Shown here: positions 42,068-51,214 of the stretch, in pieces
How positions within the stretch are numbered: position 1 is the stretch's first letter
Layout: every line of letters begins with the position of its first letter
Source of the DNA: ZC4RG20 sp036381515
Lineage (GTDB): Bacteria > Pseudomonadota > Gammaproteobacteria > Steroidobacterales > Rariloculaceae
Length of the DNA: 64,000 bases
Assembly (NCBI GenBank): GCA_036381515.1
Contig: DASVCR010000073.1
Location: 1 to 64,000, forward strand
Direction of reading: 5' to 3'
Notes under the pieces: generated by a model
What the model saw: the letters and a program-made list of their open reading frames with translations, nothing else
The model's database searches: none
Told to the model about the DNA's origin: nothing
Position numbers and translations under genes: made by a program

Positions 42068-44434
42068 TTGACACTCGAAATCGCGCTCGTTCTGGGCATC
42101 GTCGCCGCAGCCCTCGGGCTGCTGATCGGCTCGAAGATCCGGATGGACGTCATCGCGCTGCTCGTGGTCAGCAGCCTCGTCGTCACCGGCCTCATCACCC
42201 CGCCCGAAGCCGTAGCGGGTTTCTCGAACGGCGCCGTCATCGCCACCTGGGCGATGTTCATCCTGAGCAACGGGATGACGCGCGCCGGCATCTCGAACAT
42301 GATCGGCTACACGGTGCTGCGCCTCGCCGGAAGGCAGGAGGTGCGCATGATCGTGCTGATCATGCTGACCGCCGGAACGCTGTCGTTCTTCATGAACAAC
42401 ATCGGCGTCGCGGCGCTGATGCTGCCCGTCGTCGTCGACGTCGCGAGGCGCACGCGCATCCCGGCGTCGCGGCTCCTGATTCCGCTGACGTACGGCACCC
42501 TTCTCGGCGGCCTCACGACGCTAGTCGGCACGCCTGCGAACCTGCTGGTCCACGAGGCGCTCGTCAGCGCCGGCTACCAGGGCTTCGGCGTTTTCGATTT
42601 CGTGCCGCTCGGCGGCTCGCTGGTCGTCGCGGGCGTGCTCTTCGTCGCGCTCGTCGGCCGCCACCTGCTGCCGCGCCGCAAGCTCGAGGACGAGACGCAG
42701 CGGCGCAGCCAGCGGAATCTGCGCCAGCAGTACGGCCTGCAGGCGCGCAACTTCGAGATGCGGGTCGCGCACGATTCGATCCTCGTCGGCAAGAGCCTCG
42801 CGGAGAGCCGCATCGGCTCGGCCGCGGGTCTGATCGTGCTCGCGCTCGAGCGCCGCGGCCGCACGGAGCTGATGCCTTCGCGGCAGACGGTGCTGCAGGG
42901 CGGCGACAAGCTTTACGTGCAGGGCCGCCTCGACCGCTTCCGCGAGTTCCAGCGCTGGAGCGAGCTCGTGATCGAGCGCGAGGCTCCGGTGCTGCAGGGC
43001 CTGATGGCGGGACAGGTCGCGTTCGTCGAGGCAACGATTCAGGAGGGCTCCGCGCTCGTCGGCTCGCTGCTCTCCCACTCGGACTTTCGCAAGCGCTACG
43101 GTGCGAACGTGCTCGCGATCCGGCGCGGCGACCTCGTGCGCCGCGTGAACCTGACGCAGGTGCCGCTCAGGGCTGGCGACGTGCTCCTGCTCCAGGCGAG
43201 CACGGAGACGGCGCCGGAGCTCGAGCGCTCCGCGGATTTCGCCTCGACCCGGCGAGTCGGCGAGCCGGAGCTGCGCGGCGTCTACCGGCTGCAGGAACGG
43301 ATCTTCGTCGTGCGCGTGCCGCGCGATTCGTCGCTCGCCGGCAGCACGCTCGCCCGCAGCCGCTTCGCGGACGCGTTCGACTTCCGTCTGCTCGCGCTCT
43401 TCCGCGAAGGCGAGCTCACGATCATGCCCGAGGCCGATCTGCCGCTCAAAGGCGGCGACCTGCTGCTGATCCAGGGCCGCGAAGAAGACCTCGACGTGCT
43501 GCGCGGACTACAGGAGCTCGAGATCGAGCGCGACAGCCAGCCTGCCTACAACGTGCTCGAGTCCGACCGGCTCGGCGTCGTCGAGGCGACGCTCGATCCC
43601 CGCTCGCGGTTCGTCGGCCAGCGCGTCGCGGATCTCGCGTTCCGCGACAAGTACGGCCTCGAGCTGGCCGCGATCTGGCGCAAGGGCGAAGCGATCCGCT
43701 CCGACCTCGAGGAGCAGACGATCGAGCTCGGCGACGCGTTGCTGCTGATCGGGCCTCGCGAGAAGCTGCAGCTGCTCGAGCGGGACCCGGACTTCCTGCT
43801 GCTGACCGCGCTCGGGCAGCGGCCGGTCGACACGAGCAAGGCGCCGATCGCCGGCGCGATCATGCTCGGCGTCGTCCTCGCGGCCCTCCTCGGCTGGCTG
43901 CCGATCTACATGGCCGCGCTGATCGGCGCGACGCTGATCGTGCTGACGGGCTGCCTCACGATGGAGGAGGCGTACCGCGCGATCGACTGGCGTGCGATCT
44001 TCCTGATCGCCGGCATGCTGCCGCTCGGCACGGCGATGGAGGAGACGGGCGCCGCCCGCTTCCTCGCCGAGCAGACGATGGCCCTGCTCGGCTCGCTCGG
44101 GCCGTGGTGGGTGATCGGCGGCCTGTACCTCGTGACGGCCGTCGCGAACATGCTGATCCCCGGGGCCGCGCTCGTCGTGCTGATGTCGCCGATCGTGCTG
44201 ACCGCGAGCAGCGAGCTCGGGTTCGCGCCGGAGACGGCGATGATGGCCATCGCGATGGCGGCGTCGGCGAGCTTCTCGAGCCCGATCTCGCATCCGGCGC
44301 ACGTCCTCGTGATGGGTCCCGGCGGCTACAAGTTCACGGACTACCTGAAGGTCGGGCTACCGTTGACGATCGTCTGCTTCGTGACGGCGATGCTGCTGCT
44401 GCCCGTCTTCTGGCCGCTCGAGCCGACCTCCTGA
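42068..44434 (+). CDS. SLC13-family permease with four RCK_C domains
   Basis: A 788-residue inner-membrane transporter. The N-terminal membrane half (about 1-215) includes FMNNIGVAALMLPVV and TLVGTPANLLVH, the SNT-type ion/substrate motif of the DASS family. The central 380 residues are four tandem RCK_C (TrkA-C) domains, each ending with a G-D-x-L/LLxxG turn (GGDKLYVQG, AGDVLLLQA, GGDLLLIQG, LGDALLLIG). The second membrane half (about 600-788) follows. Such proteins carry anions such as sulfate, phosphate or dicarboxylates with sodium; the substrate is not resolved. A TTG at 42068 is the only start near the first helix. Confidence 0.9.
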   Translation: MTLEIALVLGIVAAALGLLIGSKIRMDVIALLVVSSLVVTGLITPPEAVAGFSNGAVIATWAMFILSNGMTRAGISNMIGYTVLRLAGRQEVRMIVLIMLTAGTLSFFMNNIGVAALMLPVVVDVARRTRIPASRLLIPLTYGTLLGGLTTLVGTPANLLVHEALVSAGYQGFGVFDFVPLGGSLVVAGVLFVALVGRHLLPRRKLEDETQRRSQRNLRQQYGLQARNFEMRVAHDSILVGKSLAESRIGSAAGLIVLALERRGRTELMPSRQTVLQGGDKLYVQGRLDRFREFQRWSELVIEREAPVLQGLMAGQVAFVEATIQEGSALVGSLLSHSDFRKRYGANVLAIRRGDLVRRVNLTQVPLRAGDVLLLQASTETAPELERSADFASTRRVGEPELRGVYRLQERIFVVRVPRDSSLAGSTLARSRFADAFDFRLLALFREGELTIMPEADLPLKGGDLLLIQGREEDLDVLRGLQELEIERDSQPAYNVLESDRLGVVEATLDPRSRFVGQRVADLAFRDKYGLELAAIWRKGEAIRSDLEEQTIELGDALLLIGPREKLQLLERDPDFLLLTALGQRPVDTSKAPIAGAIMLGVVLAALLGWLPIYMAALIGATLIVLTGCLTMEEAYRAIDWRAIFLIAGMLPLGTAMEETGAARFLAEQTMALLGSLGPWWVIGGLYLVTAVANMLIPGAALVVLMSPIVLTASSELGFAPETAMMAIAMAASASFSSPISHPAHVLVMGPGGYKFTDYLKVGLPLTIVCFVTAMLLLPVFWPLEPTS

Positions 44435-44880
44435 CGCCGATCCTGCGGCGTGCCCTCGGCCGACGCCAGCGACGTCCTCCACGCGTCGATCATCCGCCCG
44501 CAATGCGCGCGTATCCGCGTATCCCAATGGTGCCGGCGGAGCGGCGCCGCGCCTTTGAGCTCGTAGCTCGTCGTCAGGTGCAGCGCCGAGCCGGCTTCGG
44601 TCGGCTCGAGCCGCCAGCGCAGCTTGAGCTCGACGCGGCACGGCGAGTCGTCGAGCGTCTCGTGCAGCGTGATCGAGACCGGGCGGATGCACTCGACGAC
44701 GCGCCCGGTGCGCAGCACGCTGCCGCGCTGCTGCACGTAGCGCATGCCCGCCGGCGGCCGGTCCGGCGGGCCGAGCACGGTTTCCGGATTCCATCGACCT
44801 CGCGCGACGACGGCGACGAGCGCCGCAAAGGCTTCGGCAATCGGGCGTTCGGAACGGGCCTCGTGTTGCTGGCGCGGCAT
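44341..44880 (-). CDS. SRPBCC/START-like protein
   Basis: A 179-residue protein. IAEAFAALVAVVARGRWNPE and the strand-rich centre with VVECIRPVSITLHET, RVELKLRWRLEPTEAGSALHL and TTSYELKG suggest a polyketide-cyclase/START-like fold that binds a hydrophobic ligand. The start is the ATG at 44880, with GGAGGAG directly upstream. Its last 94 bases overlap the 3' end of the convergent permease gene, and the C-terminal 30 residues encoded there look non-conserved. The function is unknown. Confidence 0.65.
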   Translation of the reverse strand: MPRQQHEARSERPIAEAFAALVAVVARGRWNPETVLGPPDRPPAGMRYVQQRGSVLRTGRVVECIRPVSITLHETLDDSPCRVELKLRWRLEPTEAGSALHLTTSYELKGAAPLRRHHWDTRIRAHCGRMIDAWRTSLASAEGTPQDRRQEVGSSGQKTGSSSIAVTKQTIVNGSPTFR

Positions 44881-45027
44881 TGACTCCTCCATGAGCCGCC
44901 GGGCCGACGGACGGAATGGCTGCGCCCGCGGGCCGCGGACGACGAGCATGGCCCGGTGTACGCCTACTTCACTCGGCGGCCGCCGACGCGGCAACGCGCC
45001 AAACTCGCGCGAACGAGCGGAAATGGA

Positions 45028-46002
45028 TCAGGGGAGCAGAACGCTGGAGCCGGTCGTCCGCCGCCCCTCGAGGTCGCGATGCGCGTCCGCTACGCGGTCG
45101 AGCGGATAGGTCTGCCCGATCTCCACTCGCACGTCGCCGCGCTCGATCCGTGCAAAGAGCTGCCGGCAACCCTCCTCGAGCTCCGCCCGCTCGCGAATGA
45201 AGTCGAACAGCGACGGCCGCGTGACGTACAACGAGCCGCGCTTCGTGAGCTCGAGCGGCGAAAACGGCTCGACCGGTCCCGACGAGTTGCCGAACGTGAC
45301 CATCACGCCGTGCGGACGCAGGCAGTCGAGCGACTGGAAGAACGTCGCGCGGCCGATCGAATCGTAGACGACCGGCACGCCTTTGCCGTCGGTCAGGGCC
45401 CTGACCCGCGCGACGATGTCGTCGTCCGCGAGGAGCACGACGTCGCAGCCGTGCGCTTCCGCGACCGCCCGCTTCGACTCGCTGCCGACGACGCCGATCA
45501 CGCGGGCGCCGAGGCTCTTCGCCCACTGCGCGACGAGCAGGCCGACGCCGCCCGCGGCCGCGTACAGCAGGATCGGATCTCCGGGCGCGACGCGGTAGCT
45601 CCGATGCAGCAGGTACCACGCCGTGAGCCCCTTCAGCATCACGGCGGCGGCGGTCCTGTCGTCGATCGCGTCCGGCAGCGGCACGAGCCACTTCGCGGCG
45701 ATGACCCGCTCCTCGGCATACGCGTCGAGCGGCGGCGGGCTCGCGTACGCGACCCGCTGTCCCGGCGCGAGCCCCGTGACGCCCGCGCCGACCGCGGTGA
45801 TCACGCCCGCCGCCTCGCCGCCGAGACCGCTCGGCAGCGGCAGCGGGTAGAGCCCCTTGCGGTAATACGTGTCGATCATGTTCAGACCGATCGCGGTATG
45901 GCGCACGCGGACCTCGCCCGCGGCCGGCTCCGCGACGTCGACTTCGCGAAGCTCGAGGACCTCAGGTCCGCCGAACGCGTCGATACGTACGGCTCTTGGC
46001 AT
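45028..46002 (-). CDS. qor: Quinone oxidoreductase, zinc-independent MDR family
   Basis: A 324-residue NADPH:quinone reductase-like enzyme, close to E. coli Qor in length (327). N-terminal PRAVRIDAFGGPEVLELREV and GLNMIDTYYRKGLYP are typical of Qor. The Rossmann motif is AAAGGVGLLVAQWAKSLGA. The zinc-binding cysteines of alcohol dehydrogenases are absent. The start is the ATG at 46002 with AAGGGAA upstream; a longer frame to 46059 adds an unlikely N-terminus. It is divergent from the ferredoxin reductase gene. Confidence 0.9.
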   Translation of the reverse strand: MPRAVRIDAFGGPEVLELREVDVAEPAAGEVRVRHTAIGLNMIDTYYRKGLYPLPLPSGLGGEAAGVITAVGAGVTGLAPGQRVAYASPPPLDAYAEERVIAAKWLVPLPDAIDDRTAAAVMLKGLTAWYLLHRSYRVAPGDPILLYAAAGGVGLLVAQWAKSLGARVIGVVGSESKRAVAEAHGCDVVLLADDDIVARVRALTDGKGVPVVYDSIGRATFFQSLDCLRPHGVMVTFGNSSGPVEPFSPLELTKRGSLYVTRPSLFDFIRERAELEEGCRQLFARIERGDVRVEIGQTYPLDRVADAHRDLEGRRTTGSSVLLP

Positions 46003-46215
46003 GCGTTCCCTTTCGGCAATCGTCCCTTCGGCTGCCGCGGCCGGTGCGTCGCGCGGCAAGGCTCGTTCGACGAGCGTACACCGTCGCGCTCGGCGATTTC
46101 GAGCGCGTGGCCGTCGTGGTTTGCGAGGGCGCTCGCACGCGGCGGCGTGCCAGCGCGCGGGCGCTCGCGCTCAATGCGGGTAGAATCGACGAGCGCGATC
46201 CACCGGCACGGAGCA

Positions 46216-47436
46216 ATGAGCGAGCATCTATTGATCGTCGGCGGCGGCCAGGCGGCCGTGCAGGCCGTGCACACACTGCGACAAAACGGTTACACGGGGC
46301 GCATCTCGCTCGTCTGCGGCGAGCGCTATGCGCCGTATCAGCGCCCGCCGCTGTCGAAGAAGTACCTTGCGGGGGAAATGCCGCGCGAACGCCTCGCGCT
46401 GAGGCCGGAAGCGTGGTACCGCGAGCGCGCCGTCGACGTCGTGATCGGCGCGCTCGCCGTCGAGCTCGACGCGGCGGCGTGCCGCGTGCGCCTCGACGAC
46501 GGGCGCGTCTTGCCTTACGACGCGCTGCTGCTCGCGACCGGCAGCCGCCCGCGCAAGCTCCGCGTGCCCGGCGCCGAGCTTCCGGGCATCCATTACCTGC
46601 GCACGATCGACGACGTCGACGCGATCGCGCCGAAGCTCGTCCCGTCGTGCCGGCTCGTGCTCGTCGGCGCCGGATACATCGGCCTCGAGGTCGCGGCGGT
46701 CGCGGCGAGCCGCGGCGTCGACGTGACCGTGCTCGAGGCCCGCGACCGCGTGATGAGCCGCGTCGTCGGCCCGGACGTGTCGCGCTTCTACGATCGCTAC
46801 CACACGAACGCCGGCGTCAGGATCCGCTACGGCGCGACGGTCTCCGCGTTCTCGGGCCGCACGGCCGTCGAAGCGGTCGAGACGGCCGACGGCGAGCGTT
46901 TCCCGTGCGATCTCGCGATCGTCGGCATCGGCGTCGAGCCGAACGTCGAGCTCGCGGCATCGGCCGGGCTGCCGTGCCACAACGGCATCGTCGTCGACGA
47001 GCGGGCGAGAACGCCGGACCCGCGGATCGCGGCCGCCGGCGATTGCACGAACCATCCGCACCCGCTCGCGACGAGCCGCGTGCGGCTCGAGTCCGTGCAG
47101 AACGCGATCGAGCAGGCGAAGGCCGCGGCCGCGAACTTCGCCGGCGAGCCGCACGCGTACACCGAGGTGCCGTGGTTCTGGTCGGATCAGTACGACCTGA
47201 AGCTCCAGATCGCGGGCCTGGCACAGGAGCACGACGCGCGCGCGCTGCGCGGCGATCCCGCCGACAAGAGCTTCGCGGTGTACTACCTGCGGGAAGGCCG
47301 ACTCGTCGCGGTCGAAGCCGTCAACGCGCCGCGTGACTTTCTGTTTGCGAAGAAGGCGATCGCGGCAGGGCTCGAGGTCAGTGCGGATCGCCTCGCCGAC
47401 GCCGCCGTCGACCTGAACGCGCTGCTGCCCGGCTGA
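46216..47436 (+). CDS. NAD(P)H-dependent ferredoxin/rubredoxin reductase (BphA4-like)
   Basis: A 406-residue FAD flavoprotein. FAD motif LLIVGGGQAAVQAVHTLR, PPLSKKYLAGEM, LLATGSRPRKL, NADH motif VLVGAGYIGLEVAAVA, AAGDCTNHPHP for the FAD ribityl, and WFWSDQYDLKLQIAG at the C-terminal domain are all present. Family knowledge: passes electrons from NADH to a [2Fe-2S] ferredoxin or rubredoxin serving a P450 or dioxygenase. No such partner gene is adjacent. The start is the ATG at 46216 with GGAG upstream; the long upstream frame is antisense to qor. Confidence 0.9.
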   Translation: MSEHLLIVGGGQAAVQAVHTLRQNGYTGRISLVCGERYAPYQRPPLSKKYLAGEMPRERLALRPEAWYRERAVDVVIGALAVELDAAACRVRLDDGRVLPYDALLLATGSRPRKLRVPGAELPGIHYLRTIDDVDAIAPKLVPSCRLVLVGAGYIGLEVAAVAASRGVDVTVLEARDRVMSRVVGPDVSRFYDRYHTNAGVRIRYGATVSAFSGRTAVEAVETADGERFPCDLAIVGIGVEPNVELAASAGLPCHNGIVVDERARTPDPRIAAAGDCTNHPHPLATSRVRLESVQNAIEQAKAAAANFAGEPHAYTEVPWFWSDQYDLKLQIAGLAQEHDARALRGDPADKSFAVYYLREGRLVAVEAVNAPRDFLFAKKAIAAGLEVSADRLADAAVDLNALLPG

Positions 47437-47457
47437 GCCGATCGGACCCGGTTCGGG

Positions 47458-48264
47458 TCATCGGCCGGTCGCGTTGCCCGCCAGGGTTGCGCCGCCGGCG
47501 GTGCTGTCGTCCTCCGCGGGGGCATTTTCGTTCGCGAGGCCGTCGCCGGCCGGTGCGTCGCCGCCGCCGGCGCTGCCTTGGTCCGCGCCGGCGTCGCCCG
47601 CCTGCGGGGCCTCGTCGAGCGCGAGGTAGAGCTCCGCCGACGCCCGTTCGAGTCCCGCCCCGCGCGCGAAGCGCTCCACCTCGTAGCGCTCGAGCGCGCG
47701 CCCGACCCGGTCCGCGAAGCTGCCGCTCGCGCCGACGACGCGCGCGGTCCCCGCGATTTCCGGGCCCTCGATCGGCAAGTACGTGCGCCGGCCTTGCCAT
47801 TCGCGCCCGAGAAGCTGCACGGCAACGAACGTATCTCGCGCGATCGTCGAGACGTTCGTCTCCGCGACGACGAAGAACGTGCCCTCCGTGGGAATGGAGA
47901 CGAGCCAATGGTCGTTCGCGAGCACGCCGGTCGTCAGCAGGTCCGTGCGCTTCGACGGCGCGGTGATCCGGGTCGCGATCGCGTGCGGCGCGTCCGATTC
48001 GCCGCGCAGGACCAGCGTCGCGAGCGACGTCGAGCGGATCGCGGACTCCCACAGCGGCTCGACCTCGAAAGGCCTGCGCTCGATCGGCAGGACGCCGGAA
48101 TGGGTCAGCACGAGCGCATCGTCCGGCAGCACGTAGCGCAGCGTGCGGTCGAAGCCGACGAGACTCGGATTTCCGGACGCGGTAAGCGGATTGAACAGGA
48201 GGAGCGCGCCGCCGACGACCGCCCCGACGATGCACCCGGCGATCGTCATCCAAACGTATTTCAT
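47458..48264 (-). CDS. Unrecognised membrane-anchored protein
   Basis: A 268-residue protein with one N-terminal helix (residues about 5-25, WMTIAGCIVGAVVGGALLLF), then a region of about 190 residues presumably in the periplasm (YVLPDDALVLTHSGVLPI; STSLATLVLRGES; VLANDHWLVSIPTEGTFFVV), ending in a Gly/Ala/Asp-rich disordered tail of about 45 residues. I do not recognise the family. It follows a protein of similar design, 13 bases after its stop, so the two are likely co-expressed and may form a complex. Confidence 0.65.
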   Translation of the reverse strand: MKYVWMTIAGCIVGAVVGGALLLFNPLTASGNPSLVGFDRTLRYVLPDDALVLTHSGVLPIERRPFEVEPLWESAIRSTSLATLVLRGESDAPHAIATRITAPSKRTDLLTTGVLANDHWLVSIPTEGTFFVVAETNVSTIARDTFVAVQLLGREWQGRRTYLPIEGPEIAGTARVVGASGSFADRVGRALERYEVERFARGAGLERASAELYLALDEAPQAGDAGADQGSAGGGDAPAGDGLANENAPAEDDSTAGGATLAGNATGR

Positions 48265-48277
48265 CGTACGACTCGCA

Positions 48278-48925
48278 TCACCCGGCTACGAACGTCACGG
48301 TGTTGAGCTCGATCGTCCCCTTGAGCTCCCCGGAGTCGCCGACGCCGGTCACGGTCCACGTCTCGCCGTACCGGCCTTCGAGCCCGTCGAACTCGCCGCT
48401 GCCGCCGACGACCCGGCCGCCGCCGTCCTCGACGACGTCGACCGTCGCGCTGCCGCTCCACGTGCCGCCGGGCCGGCGGCCGGCGGCGGCAAGCGCGGCG
48501 TCGATCGCCCCGGCGGGCTCTCCATCAGCCTCGAGCAGCAGCGCGCCGCGGCTCGGGATCACGAGCAGCCACGCGGACGAGGACTGTCCGCCGGGCTGCG
48601 ACCAGTGCCGCGCGGCGACGCCGATCACGTTGCCGTCCCGGTCGCGCACCTTGAACTGTTCGACGAGCAGCGGGGCGTCGCCGAGCGCGTCAGGCAGAGT
48701 CGCACCGGCCGGGAACGCGCCGCCGCGCACTCCGACGGCCTCGCCGCCGTGAGCCGAGATCCGGTCCGCCGGCAGGCGGATCACGAACGCTTCGGCCCGG
48801 CCGCCGTTCGCGACGACGCTCGTGTGCGAGGGCAGCCGAGGCGGGTTCACCCAGGGCACGTACTTCGCCGCGGCCAGGACCCCGGCGAGCCCCAGCAGCA
48901 CGCCGACGATGAATGCCGTTCTCAC
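48278..48925 (-). CDS. Unrecognised membrane-anchored protein
   Basis: A 215-residue protein from a GTG at 48925 with GAGGA upstream. The N-terminal helix (TAFIVGVLLGLAGVLAAA) is followed by YVPWVNPPRLP and a beta-rich region presumed periplasmic (EAFVIRLPADRIS, LLVIPSRGALLLEADGEPAG, WSGSATVDVVEDGG, then a strand-rich tail). A longer open frame to 49519 is antisense to gshA and is rejected. It is the upstream member of a two-gene unit with the next anchored protein. No family was recognised. Confidence 0.65.
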   Translation of the reverse strand: MRTAFIVGVLLGLAGVLAAAKYVPWVNPPRLPSHTSVVANGGRAEAFVIRLPADRISAHGGEAVGVRGGAFPAGATLPDALGDAPLLVEQFKVRDRDGNVIGVAARHWSQPGGQSSSAWLLVIPSRGALLLEADGEPAGAIDAALAAAGRRPGGTWSGSATVDVVEDGGGRVVGGSGEFDGLEGRYGETWTVTGVGDSGELKGTIELNTVTFVAG

Positions 48926-49055
48926 TGTCGTCCTCGAGCGTGAAAGCCGAAAGTATCTGCGGCACCCGGCAGGGGGGCGGTTAAACGACTCACAGTTTTC
49001 CGCCGCCGAGCCGGCGTCCGCCGGCCGGCGCTGCGGCCGCGCCGATGCCGCCGGC

Positions 49056-50612
49056 TCAGACCACGGAGAAGTACCGGGCGAGGTACTCCGCGAACGGCAG
49101 CGTGTCGCTCTTCTCGAGCGCGGCCTGCTCGTCGAGCGAGGACGCCGCGAGCGCGTCGAGCTCGGCCTCGCGCGCGGCATCGACCGGCAGCGCGAGGAAG
49201 TACTCGTGGTGCCTGTCGGCGATGCCGCGCACGTGCTCGAAGAACGATTCTCCGCTCGTGCGCAGCGCGTCGAGCAGCCGGCCGGACGGCGTCGCCGCCG
49301 GGTCGTCGACGGCCTCGCGCTGCGCTTCGACCGCCGCGACGTAGCCCTCGCCGTCCTCGTCGAGCCGCTCGGCGACCTCGTGCAGACCGTCGAGCACCTC
49401 GCGCGCCCACACCGCGAGCTCGACCCGGCCGCCGTTCCGCGGCAGCTCGAGCCCGGGACGCCGGCCTTCGCGCGCCGCGGCGAGATCACGCGCGTCGATC
49501 TCGCGCTGCTCGTCGGCACCGATCGGCGGGCTGTCGGCGAGCAGGCAGTACACGAGCAGCGTCTCGAGGAAGCGCAGCTGATTCTGGTTGACGCCGACCG
49601 GATCGGACGGATTCAGGTCGAGCGTGCGGATCTCGACGTATTCGACGCCGCGGCGGCGCAGCGCGACCGTCGGCCGGTCCGAGGTATTGCCCTTCGCGGG
49701 CTTCGGTCGGATCGAGGAGTAGTACTCGTTCTCGATCTGCAGGATGTTCGCGTTCAGCTGACGGTAGTGCCCGTCGACCTCGACGCCGATCCGCGCATAG
49801 CTCGGCTCGACGGTCGACACAGCGTGCGCGAGCCCGGACACGTACTCGTCGAGCGAGTTCAGCGAAATGCAGAGCCGCGCCTGCGTCGAATTGCGATAGC
49901 CGATGTCGCTCATCCTGAGCGACGTCGCGTACGGCGCGTGCCACGTCGCCGCGTCGAGCTCCGACAACAACGGATGCCCGTCCGGACGAAAGGACTTGCA
50001 GAAGGCCGGCGACGCGCCGAACAGATAGATCACGAGCCACGACAGGCGCCGGTAGTTGCGCGCGAGGGCCATCATCCGATCCGACTTCAGCCGCTCGAGC
50101 GGCATGTCGCTCGGCGCGCGCTCGCGCAGCGCTTCCCAGAAGACGGGCGGCGGCGAGTAATTGAAATGCACACCGGCGATCGCCTGCATCGCGCGCCCGT
50201 ATCGATAGCCGAGACCGCGCCGGTACACGGTCTTCATCATGCCGAGATTCGACGACCCGTAGCGGGCGATCGGAATCTCCTCGTTCGCGTTGATGACGCA
50301 CGGCATGCTGCACGGCCACAGCCGCTCGCCGTCGAGCCGGCGGTGCACGAACGCGTGCAGGTCCGTCAGGAACCCGAGCGTCTGCCAGTTCGCCGGCTGA
50401 GGCGGCGTCACGAACTCGAGAAGCGCCTCGGAGTAGTCGGTCGTCAGGTACGGATGGGTCAGCGCGGAGCCGAGCGCGGCCGGGTGCGGACGGCGCGAAA
50501 GACGCCCGTCCGGCGTGATCCGCAGGCTCTCCTTCTCGACCCCCCGCAGCCCTCGCCGAACGAGGGTGCCGATACCGGGTTCCCGCAACCAATCGAGCCG
50601 GACTCTCGTCAA
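49056..50612 (-). CDS. gshA: Glutamate--cysteine ligase
   Basis: A 518-residue cytoplasmic enzyme, the same length as E. coli GshA, catalysing the first step of glutathione synthesis. RGVEKESLRITPDGRLS holds catalytic glutamates, LTTDYSEALLEFVTPP, MPCVINANEEIPIARYGSSN, GVHFNYS and YVEIRTLDLNP are family blocks. I choose a TTG at 50612 (LTRVRLDWL) because it reproduces the family N-terminus and has AGGGA eight bases upstream; a frame from 50783 would add 57 unlikely residues. Glutathione made here would serve the GST at the left edge. Confidence 0.9.
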   Translation of the reverse strand: MTRVRLDWLREPGIGTLVRRGLRGVEKESLRITPDGRLSRRPHPAALGSALTHPYLTTDYSEALLEFVTPPQPANWQTLGFLTDLHAFVHRRLDGERLWPCSMPCVINANEEIPIARYGSSNLGMMKTVYRRGLGYRYGRAMQAIAGVHFNYSPPPVFWEALRERAPSDMPLERLKSDRMMALARNYRRLSWLVIYLFGASPAFCKSFRPDGHPLLSELDAATWHAPYATSLRMSDIGYRNSTQARLCISLNSLDEYVSGLAHAVSTVEPSYARIGVEVDGHYRQLNANILQIENEYYSSIRPKPAKGNTSDRPTVALRRRGVEYVEIRTLDLNPSDPVGVNQNQLRFLETLLVYCLLADSPPIGADEQREIDARDLAAAREGRRPGLELPRNGGRVELAVWAREVLDGLHEVAERLDEDGEGYVAAVEAQREAVDDPAATPSGRLLDALRTSGESFFEHVRGIADRHHEYFLALPVDAAREAELDALAASSLDEQAALEKSDTLPFAEYLARYFSVV

Positions 50613-50666
50613 TGCCGTGATCCCTGTCCTATGCTCCGCGGCGTTCTGCGTCGACGCCGGGGGGCC

Positions 50667-50693
50667 ATTATAGGCTTCGGCACCGTCCGCCAA
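50667..50693 (-). promoter_or_regulatory. Candidate sigma-70 promoter of gshA
   Basis: On the minus strand TTGGCG (50688-50693) and a perfect TATAAT (50667-50672) are 15 bases apart. The expected start is about 48 bases before the TTG codon of gshA. Confidence 0.4.
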
Positions 50694-50784
50694 GCGAGCG
50701 CATCGAAAGCGCTCGAATCCGCCCCCTGCCGTCCGGTAGGCTGTGCATAAGCGGTTCCGCGACGAGCGGCCGACGGAGAGCACG

Positions 50785-51147
50785 ATGACACGACAAGGAA
50801 GACGCCGGTTCGCTGCGCTGCTCGCGGCGGCGGGCCTGCTCGCGATCGGTGCCGAAGCCTCCGCGGATGCGCTGCGCTGCGGCAGCCACGTGATCTCGCG
50901 AGGCGACCATGCGGTGAAGGTGCTGCGCTACTGCGGGGAGCCCATAGCGATTCAGTCCCGGCTCCTGCACCGCCGAGTGTCCGCGTTCGGATCGTTCTTC
51001 CATCCGGGGCTCGGGCTTCTCGAGGAAGTCCTGATCGAGGAATGGACGTACAACTTCGGACCGGCGAGGCTCATGCGGCAGGTGCAGCTCGAGAACGGCT
51101 TCGTGAGGGAGGTCCGCGAGCTCGGCTACGGCTTTCGCGAGAAGTGA
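50785..51147 (+). CDS. DUF2845 family exported protein
   Basis: A 120-residue precursor. The signal peptide (residues 1 to about 28) ends EASADA. The mature part begins LRCGSHVISRGDHAVKVLRYCGEP, with two cysteines that may form a disulfide. EEVLIEEWTYNFGPARLMRQ is the conserved DUF2845 core. The family is periplasmic with no assigned function. The ATG at 50785 directly precedes the signal peptide, giving this start over an upstream one at 50743. Confidence 0.82.
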   Translation: MTRQGRRRFAALLAAAGLLAIGAEASADALRCGSHVISRGDHAVKVLRYCGEPIAIQSRLLHRRVSAFGSFFHPGLGLLEEVLIEEWTYNFGPARLMRQVQLENGFVREVRELGYGFREK

Positions 51148-51214
51148 AGCCGGACCTCGCGCGGCGCGCCGACTTCGGCTACTTTCGGCGCCGGATCACG
51201 CGGGAGGTTCGTTC

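Noticed and set aside
49056..49519. N-terminal extension of the anchored protein gene across gshA
   Set aside because: It is antisense to gshA. The GTG at 48925 with GAGGA gives a proper membrane anchor at the N-terminus.
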